Assembly (NCBI RefSeq): GCF_910596095.1
Contig: NC_056545.1
Coordinates: 7,501 to 71,500, forward strand
Length of the DNA: 64,000 nt
Origin: Thunnus maccoyii
Lineage: Eukaryota > Chordata > Actinopteri > Scombriformes > Scombridae
Direction: 5' to 3'
Under the pieces are notes generated by a model that was given only the letters and a program-made list of their open reading frames with translations, ran no database searches and was not told the origin of the DNA. Below are positions 56,401-64,000 of the stretch, piece after piece. Position 1 is the stretch's first letter. The number at the start of each line of letters is the position of its first letter. The position numbers and the translations under genes were made by a program.

Positions 56401-58986
56401 TTTGTCTGTATCAATGTTCTCGGCATCTCTCTTCTTCAGTTGGATCTGACGTTTGGGAACCATCTTTATCTTTAACCCCTCCACCTGCTGACCTTTGACC
56501 TGCAGGACAGATAACAAGTGAAACAGATCAGGTGACAGGTGAAACAGATCAGGTGACAGGTGAAACTGATCAGGTGACAGTTGAAACTGATCAGGTGACA
56601 GGTGAAACTGATCAGGTGACAGGTGAAACTGATCAGGTGAGTAGTAAGTAGACATAACTTTACATCTACTGCAATAAAGTAGACATAACTTTACATCTAA
56701 TGCAATAAAGTAGACATAACTTTACATCTAATGTAATAAAGTAGACATAACTTTACATCTAATGTAATAAAATAGAGATAACTTTACATCTAATGTAATA
56801 AAATAGAGATAACTTTACATCTAATGTAATAAAGTAGACATAACTTTACATCTAATGTAATAAAGTGGACATAACTTTACATCTAATGTAATAAAGTAGA
56901 CATAACTTTACATCGAATGTAATAAATTGGACATAACTTTACATCTAATGTAATAAAGTAGACATAACTTTACATCTAATGTAATAAAGTAGACATAACT
57001 TTACATCTAATGTAATAAAGTAGACATAACTTTACATCGAATGTAATAAATTGGACATAACTTTACATCTAATGTAATAAAGTAGACATAACTTTACATC
57101 TAATGTAATAAAGTAGACATAACTTTACATCTAATGTAATAAAGTAGACATAACTTTACATCTAATGCAATTAAGTAGACATAACTTTACATCTAATGTA
57201 ATAAAGTGGACATAACTTTACATCTAATGCAATTAAGTAGACATAACTTTACATCTAATGTAATAAAGTGGACATAACTTTACATCTAATGTAATAAAGT
57301 AGACATAACTTTACATCTAATGTAATAAAGTAGACATAACTTTACATCTAATGTAATAAAGTGGACATAACTTTACATCTAATGTAATAAAGTAGACATA
57401 ACTTTACATCTAATGTAATAAAGTGGACATAACTTTACATCTAATGTAATTAAGTAGACATAACTTTACATCTAATGTAATAAAGTAGACATAACTTTAC
57501 ATCCAATGTAATAAAGTAGACATAACTTTACATCTAATGTAATAAAGTGGACATAACTTTACATCTAATGTAATAAAGTGGACATAACTTTACATCTAAT
57601 GTAATTAAGTAGACATAACTTTACATCTAATGTAATTAAGTAGACATAACTTTACATCTAATGTAATAAAGTGGACATAACTTTACATCTAATGTAATTA
57701 AGTAGACATAACTTTACATCTAATGTAATAAAGTGGACATAACTTTACATCTAATGTAATTAAGTAGACATAACTTTACATCTAATGTAATAAAGTAGAC
57801 ATAACTTTACATCTAATGTAATTAAGTAGACATAACTTTACATCTAATGTAATAAAGTAGACATAACTTTACATCTAATGTAATAAAGTGGACATAACTT
57901 TACATCTAATGTAATAAAGTAAACATAACTTTACATCTAATGTAATAAAGTAGACATAACTTTACATCGAATGTAATAAAGTGGACATAACTTTACATCT
58001 AATGTAATAAAGTAGACATAACTTTACATCTAATGTAATAAAGTAGACATAACTTTACATCTAATGTAATAAAGTAGACATAACTTTACATCTAATGTAA
58101 TAAAGTGGACATAACTTTACATCTAATGTAATTAAGTAGACATAACTTTACATCTAATGTAATAAAGTGGACATAACTTTACATCTAATGTAATAAAGTA
58201 GACATAACTTTACATCTAATGTAATAAAGTGGACATAACTTTACATCCAATGTAATAAAGTAGACATAACTTTACATCTAATGTAATAAAGTGGACATAA
58301 CTTTACATCTAATGTAATAAAGTAGACATAACTTTACATCTAATGTAATAAAGTGGACATAACTTTACATCTAATGTAATAAAGTGGACATAACTTTACA
58401 TCTAATGTAATAAAGTAGACATAACTTTACATCTAATGTAATAAAGTGGACATAACTTTACATCTAATGTAATAAAGTGGACATAACTTTACATCTAATG
58501 TAATTAAGTGGACTTTACAAAGAAACACTGAGAAACAGAGCTGAAGATGTGGCCAGTATCATATTAAAATAAAGTAAAAAAATAAATGGAAGGAAAAACT
58601 ACAGACTGTCTCACCTGAGTCTCCATGGTAACATCAACACATTCGAAGTCACTCTCCAAATCAAAGTCTTCGTCGTCTGATGGGAGGATGACAGATGGAG
58701 AGAAGTGGAGAGAGAGATCCTCCTCCGACCAGTCGCTGATGCTCTCCTCTTCTTCCTCCTCCTTCTCCTCATCCTCGGAGTGATGGCAGGAGGAGACGTC
58801 CAGGTAATCGGCCTCAGACTGACCTGTACAGGTGAGCTCAGAGTTTATCACAGCAGGAACTACTGAACAAGGCGGAGGGTTTTGTGTCTCAGTGATGTGA
58901 TGCGGCAGCAGGTCGACTTCAGGGCAGCGGTGAGCACTGAGGAAGAACTCCCGCCCTCGTTCTCCTCCATCCTGCCTGCTGCTCAT
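53437..58986 (-). CDS. prob1: Proline-rich basic protein 1-like (DUF4585 family), at least four coding exons
   Basis: Exons in transcript order: about 59035 (or 59094) to 58615, 56499-56395, 55553-55346, 55094-53437. All introns are GT-AG and phases agree. From the in-frame ATG at 58986 the product is 780 aa; the true 5' end is unresolved and may lie in an upstream exon. Features: an acidic segment ending EEDLSLHFSPSVILPSDDED in exon 1; a basic stretch KIKMVPKRQIQLKKRD; the motif KSFSLDETKTKMASCIIKSV at about 244-263; two glutamine runs; and a DUF4585-type block at about 681-721 with MLDPKSGRCFYVD and RKMLLDPETGQYIEVF. PROB1 and C4orf54 share these blocks. The neighbour slc23a1, next to PROB1 on human 5q31, favours prob1. 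Its molecular function is not established. Introns 2 and 3 are mostly tandem repeats. C4orf54 co-orthology is the main alternative. Confidence 0.75.
55559..56390. repeat. 12-bp array filling a prob1 intron
   Basis: About 69 copies of a 12-bp unit GGTAGACAGACA with GGTAAACAGACA and GGTAGACGGACT variants. The intron 55554-56394 is almost nothing else. On the coding strand the unit is TGTCTGTCTACC, so the 3' splice site is preceded by over 800 bases of pyrimidine-rich sequence. Long frames on both strands are repeat artefacts. Confidence 0.97.
56516..56640. repeat. 21-bp repeat in a prob1 intron
   Basis: About six copies of a unit with core CAGGTGACAGGTGAAACTGA, 17 bases upstream (on the minus strand) of the 56499 exon start. 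Confidence 0.95.
56642..58510. repeat. 31-bp minisatellite in a prob1 intron
   Basis: About 60 copies of a 31-bp AT-rich unit with core ACATAACTTTACATCTAATG. Variants are AGTAGAC or AGTGGAC, AATAAAG or AATTAAG, and ATCTAA or ATCGAA. Together with the adjacent 21-bp repeat it fills nearly the whole 2.1-kb intron. Confidence 0.98.
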
Positions 58987-59115
58987 AGTTTCTCTTCGAT
59001 CACAGTATTTTGGTTCCAGTTGTTCGTCCGAGTTTCTGGAGACAAACATTGAAAACAGATTGTTTGATTGTATGAACATCAGCTGTTGACAGATCTGCAG
59101 TAAACAACAACACAA

Positions 59116-62030
59116 GCTGAGTGTTTCTTATTAGTTCTACATGTTGTGACAGAAAGTTTCACTATCACATATATTTATATATAGATATACGGTAGATGTG
59201 TGTGTATATTTAATTTAGGAGGAGATTCACGTACAAATGATCAAGGCTAAAGGGCCGTCTACACCAAGACGATAAGTATGAATATATAGTTTTAGTGGAA
59301 GATGGAGAACACACCACAACTATAACCACAACAACAGTGGCGAATGATATTGCTGGGATTCACGTTCAGAGCGATTTGATGAACGATAGAAACATTGACA
59401 GCCAATCAAAATCCATCCCATAAACCATACAGCACGATAAAATCTCCATCTAGCCTGAAATTTCCAGTAAAACTTCAAAACCTGCACATCATCTTAATTC
59501 TGGAAACTGACTGATGACTTTATATATTAACATTTATTTATTTTAATACAGTTTTGCTCCTTTCTCACCACAGACTGACACACTGTAGACAGCCAGAGGT
59601 GATTTCTTTAGGTTTGTCTCTCTTTATTATACAATGATGCTGGAACTTTGTTCTCCATTATAATATTAAAAAATGACGTTAGCGCCCCCTTCAGGCTTCA
59701 GATCTGAGCTCATACTGTGTGTCCTGCCACAGTGTAATAAAAGCTACTCGTCTGTTACCATCAGTCGTTGCAGTTTTGTCATTAAAAACTTGAACATCAC
59801 AGCAACTAACGTCCCAAAATACCTCTGAGCAACACATTGAATCACCAGCCGCCTGTGAATCAGCTGCTCGGCGCCGCCGTTTACAGAATGTTATCGTTCA
59901 TCAGTCTGGACGATCACATCGTTATCTGACCCTTAACCCTTAACAGTCCAAGTTCAATGTCTTTCCAAGGTCTTTAATCTTGTCTAGGCCAGACGTTATC
60001 AACACAGAGCCAATGCTGAGACCACTCTAAAAGTTATGTCAAAGTCAGTAATGTCATGAGATATCCATCAGGACTTCTGTGTTTTATGACTGTCTTGCCA
60101 GACTAAGATTCTTCTAGTTTGGTGGAACGCCAAATCCTTTCCAATTTTCATGATGTTTGCTTTAATTTGCGGGTTTGGGAGTTAAACCATGGAGCAACTA
60201 TCACTATTCCATTTCAATTTAACTTTAATACCACTTTGTTTATTTCATTAGTATTATTATTATTATTATTACCTGACTTTTATCTGTTTTTATTCTGTGT
60301 TGTGTTTTTGGGAGCAAACACCAAGACTCATTCTCTGTATGTTTGCATTTGCTAATAAACAGATTCTGATTGAATGAGCTGCTGTTTGTCATGTTGACAT
60401 AAAAACCGAGAATCATAAAGGTAGAAAACATCTGCAGGTTGTGTGAATAGTAACCTGCTCTAACTCCAACCCAAACCTGCAGTAATGCACTAGACTGTCA
60501 GCAGGATTATAATCTCTGAACGTGACTCAGTTTGGTCACTATTTACACCAAAAAAAGAACAAACAAACAAACAAAAATCTTAATTTTATATTTTGGTCCT
60601 TCAAAGTTGTCTCTGGAACCAGGTCTGGGAGGCTTTGTGTCAATGAAATGAGAAAATTAAAACTTTGTCGTAGAGTTAAACCAAACACATGGTTGGAAAG
60701 GTCTCGACCTGGAGAGTAACATATGTCAGTATGAAGCTTCCACATGGCTCCTGCTGTGAAATACTGACCTCTGAACCTTGACCTCGGTGCATGTTTGAAG
60801 GCTTATAATTCAGCAACAAAAGAGCTTTTTGACCTCAACTGTCATGTGAGTAGAGTCAACAACTCAGATTTTAGATTAGATGTTTAAAATCTGATCTCAC
60901 AGATGTGTTTACCATCTCCTTAAACTCCTCATTGTTCTCTCAAACGAGTATTTATAACTTCCAATTCTTGGAAAAACACTAATATTCTTTTTTAAAACTA
61001 TAATTCCCTGAAGCCGCACCATGCAGCTTGATACAAATCAGCATCAAATCTACTAAATATATTGTTAGTATGACTTTTATCTGACCCCATGTATTTCACT
61101 GATTTTGGATGTTGGACATGGGACCTAAATATCCCATAATTTGCATGTCATTTTAGGTAATATGATATAGCCCTTCTTGGGGGGACCTTTAAATACAAAT
61201 AATGGGTTTATGGTCAAGTTTGGAGCTGTTCCAGATGTGGTATGTTGTGACACATAATATGTTGTGAGGTAGCTGTTAATCACTTGATTGGATGGCTCCC
61301 AACTGACCGAGTGCCCATTGAAAACCTATGTTGTTCATGTGATAAGATACAGATGTGTAACCCCATATAAGTTATGCACCGACAGGGGTACGGTGCCCAG
61401 ACCATCTTTATACATGGAATGGACCCGATGGCCATCGTCTAATGAACGCCTACAAAATAAGAACTTCGTCAGCTCTTCCTTTGAACGATATCATCACACA
61501 TCCTTCCTTTCATATATCAAATATCCAGAACAGCCAAACCAGTAATTACACTGCATCTAGATGATCTGTGTGAAGAAAATGTAAAAATGTTGGTTTATTT
61601 CAGATATTTTAGCCAGAATCCTAGAAACAGGGTTTTGGTTTCGTAGTTTTTCTGATTTCCGGTTCAATAAAAAAAACTTTATTTCTTAGAATCAAAGGAG
61701 AATTAATTAAAACTGGTGGCCTTGACATTAACCATCATACTGATGAGTTATCAAGGACACTGGTTTGTTATTGTGTTGAGAACGTTAACACGATGTCAGC
61801 CTCTAATATCTACGTTTTCACAAATAACATCTCAGATAACGACGCAACGCAAACACAATGATTCAAACAACATGCAACGGCATGGTTTCTTGCCAGCAGG
61901 GTCCATAGCAACCACCATAGCAACGACAGAAAGCCTGAATATCTCTGTAATAAATGACAAACATCATATAAAATAAAACATTTCTCACTAGAAATCATCA
62001 AACTGCATTTTAATGCTGATCTTTAAATAT
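59116..62030. other. Region upstream of the prob1-like exons, no gene recognised
   Basis: AT-rich sequence with no frame of known family. (TTA)n lies at about 60252-60272. Poly-A/T runs near 60552 and 61668 suggest old retroposon tails. Any 5' exon of the prob1-like gene could lie here but none could be placed. Confidence 0.4.
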
Positions 62031-62039
62031 CGCGTTTTC

Positions 62040-62200
62040 CACTTGGAATAAAAGGAATGGCGGCCATTTTGTTTGTTTTCGCAGACAGAAACTCGACAGT
62101 CATGTGACGGCGTGTGACCGTTAACAGGCTTTCTGGGCCTGCTGGGCTCCAGCAGCTCCGTCTTACTGGAATAAACGAACCTACTGGCCGATATATGTGG
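62040..62200. promoter_or_regulatory. Possible CpG promoter with YY1-type sites
   Basis: ATGGCGGCCATTTTG (62058-62072) contains YY1-like cores on both strands. It is followed by CATGTGACGGCGTGTGAC (62101-62118), an E-box/CRE-like cluster, in a short CpG-containing segment. Such elements often sit at transcription starts. Direction and target gene are unknown; the 5' end of the minus-strand gene is one option. Confidence 0.3.
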
Positions 62201-62439
62201 GACACGTGTGATGATAACATCCGTTCAGCAGGCTGATAACAGTCGAATCAGGCGGTTGGATACAAAACACACGACTCTCGCTGCGTTTTACTGTTTATAG
62301 TGATCATAAAGAGAAACCAGCAGTTCACCAGAGTTCACAAATATCCCACAAAACACTTTTAAAATAAACCAACGAACGATCAACAAGTGAACGACTGAAG
62401 GAAACGTGATGATTTTACCTCTGATGTGTTTGTGTCACA

Positions 62440-62640
62440 TCACAGTTCTGCTCCAGTCTGATTCTGTTCTGTTACAGATCCTGGTTCTGGTTCTGGTTCA
62501 GGCTGGAGTTCAGGACCCGGTCCGGGGTTCAGACGGGAACGTTTACCATCGGAGCAGGTCTGGAGGAAGTTCTGTTCCCGGAGCAGCGTGTTGGCGTCGG
62601 TCAGCTGAGGAGGGTCGAGAGACACCGACACTCAGAGGCG
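62440..62640 (-). other. Possible unassigned exon
   Basis: GC-rich stretch. The minus strand reads VSLDPPQLTDANTLLREQNF then LQTCSDG, with a GATG|GTAAAC donor-like junction near 62548. The rest is a PEPEPEPG repeat. The codon pattern up to the donor is exon-like, but I recognise no family and cannot link it to a neighbour. Confidence 0.25.
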
Positions 62641-62924
62641 GAGAGAGAGTCGGTGTCGGACTGCAGGTTTCTATTCTGGGAGGTGATTGACAGACGAGGC
62701 TGCAGCTCTGCAGTGTGACTATCAGTCCCTCCAGGGTCCAGGATTAGGGTAGACCCTGACCCCTTACTGTGGCCAAAACATGTTTCATACAGTTTATCAT
62801 CTGTTATATATCTGTTATATCTGTTATATCTGTTACATCTGTTATATTTCTGTCTGAAGAAAAACTGCAGGAAACGGAGAAAATAACGTGATTAAAAACT
62901 GCTACCGAATAAAAGTCATAACCA

Positions 62925-63480
62925 GTTTACTGATCCCGATACTGATGTCGATACTGATGCCGATACTGATCCCGATACCGATACTGATCCTGATACTGAG
63001 ACTGATACTGATGCCGATACTGATGCCGATACTGATACTGATGCCGATACTGATCCCGATACGATACTGATACTGATCCCGATACGATACTGATACTGAT
63101 GCCGATACTGATCCTGATACTGATGCCAATACTGATCCCGATACTGAGCCCGATACTGATGCCGATAGTGATACTGAGCCCGATACTGATACTGAGGCTG
63201 ATACTCATACCGACCCCGATACTGATGCCGATACTGAGGCTGATACTGAGGCTGATACTGAGCCTGATACTGAGCCCAATACCGAGCCTGATACTGATAC
63301 TGAGGCTGATACTGAGCCTGATACTGAGCCCAATACCGAGCCTGATACTGATACTGAGCCTGATACTGAGCCTGATACTGATACTGATACTGAGCCTGAG
63401 CCTGATACTGATACTGATACTGATACTGAGCCTGATACTGATACTGATACTGAGCCAGATACTGATACTGATACTGAGCC
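62925..63480. repeat. Hexanucleotide (GATACT)n-type array
   Basis: About 90 degenerate six-base units of the form CTGATA or CCGATA with GAGACT, GAGCCT and GATGCC variants. All frames through it are artefacts. Confidence 0.95.
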
Positions 63481-63742
63481 TATTGCATCATTTTTGTCTT
63501 GTTGTGAGGCTTTATGAGGCTCTAAACATATTTAATTGATTCAGTTTATCTGTGATTGTTAGCTGCTGTCATGGTGATGGACATTGTTGATGTTGTTGCC
63601 ATGGTACCCACATGTTTGTTCACTAGTGTCTGTTGAATGAAAGTTTAGTTTATATTTAGATCACTGATAACTGAGTGTGTTTAATCTCACACTCACAGGA
63701 ATGTTTGCATAGATAATGCAGCGCATGTTTGAACCCTCTGAC

Positions 63743-63745
<3 letters not shown>

Positions 63746-63833
<88 letters not shown>

Positions 63834-64000
63834 TCACACACACATACACACACACACACACACACACATACACACACACACACAGACACACACACACACA
63901 TACACACACACACACACAGACACACACACACAGACACACACACACACACACAGACACACACGCACAGACACACGCACACACAGACACACACACACACACA
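63746..64000. repeat. (CA)n array at the window edge
   Basis: Over 250 bases of CA with regular CATACA, CAGACA and CGCACA interruptions, running to and probably beyond the window end. Confidence 0.97.

Noticed and set aside
55435..56655. Frames of 292-375 codons in the 55.5-56.4 kb array
   Set aside because: Twelve-base repeat read through (QVDR/VYLS units). The true prob1-like exons at either end splice cleanly.
62925..63539. Frames with PILMPILIPI or ISIGIS repeats suggesting membrane proteins
   Set aside because: Produced by the six-base satellite. No start context, splice sites or conservation pattern.

Overview
The window is vertebrate nuclear DNA, almost certainly from a teleost fish. 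The protein-coding genes are split by GT-AG introns and match vertebrate families. The repeats are the mixture typical of fish: Penelope-like elements with GIY-YIG ends, PIF/Harbinger DNA transposons, and L2/CR1-type LINEs with fish-style 3' tails. All calls come from reading the sequence; no database search was run.

Three protein-coding genes are supported. (1) pwwp2a (+, 12741-17608, two coding exons, 898 aa) encodes a chromatin reader with a C-terminal PWWP domain. (2) slc23a1 (+, 28446-50417, 14 coding exons, 619 aa if the short first exon is right) encodes the sodium-dependent vitamin C transporter SVCT1. Every exon junction from exon 2 to exon 14 keeps frame and family sequence. (3) A DUF4585-type gene (-, 53437-58986, at least four coding exons, about 780 aa) is best matched to prob1. 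It lies tail-to-tail with slc23a1, and the same two genes are close neighbours on human 5q31.

Layout: 1-1860 has no recognised gene, only a possible promoter/first exon on the minus strand near 1.4-1.56 kb. 1860-6340 is a Penelope-like element split by a Harbinger transposon (2511-4076). 7.3-8.5 kb looks like the 3' end of an LTR element, and 9.5-10.55 kb is a second Penelope-like fragment. 12.6-17.6 kb is pwwp2a. 17.9-19.3 kb is a Harbinger-derived element carrying an array of RFX X-box palindromes. 20.9-22.1 kb is LINE debris, and 23.9-27.16 kb is a 3.3 kb minisatellite. 28.4-50.4 kb is slc23a1, with LINE debris in introns 1 and 13 and a different tandem array in nearly every other intron. 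53.4-59.1 kb is the prob1-like gene, also with array-filled introns. 62-64 kb is a small CpG-containing segment followed by satellite and CA repeats.

The most unusual property is the tandem-repeat load: roughly 13 kb of the 64 kb lies in about ten unrelated minisatellites. Several carry splice-site or transcription-factor motifs in every unit. Examples are sixteen decoy 3' splice sites upstream of slc23a1 exon 12, consensus 5' splice sites on the antisense strand in intron 9, and eight perfect RFX X-boxes downstream of pwwp2a. In addition, two exons in two different genes have their acceptor AG almost directly after a long GT repeat. I found no tRNA, rRNA or CRISPR array.
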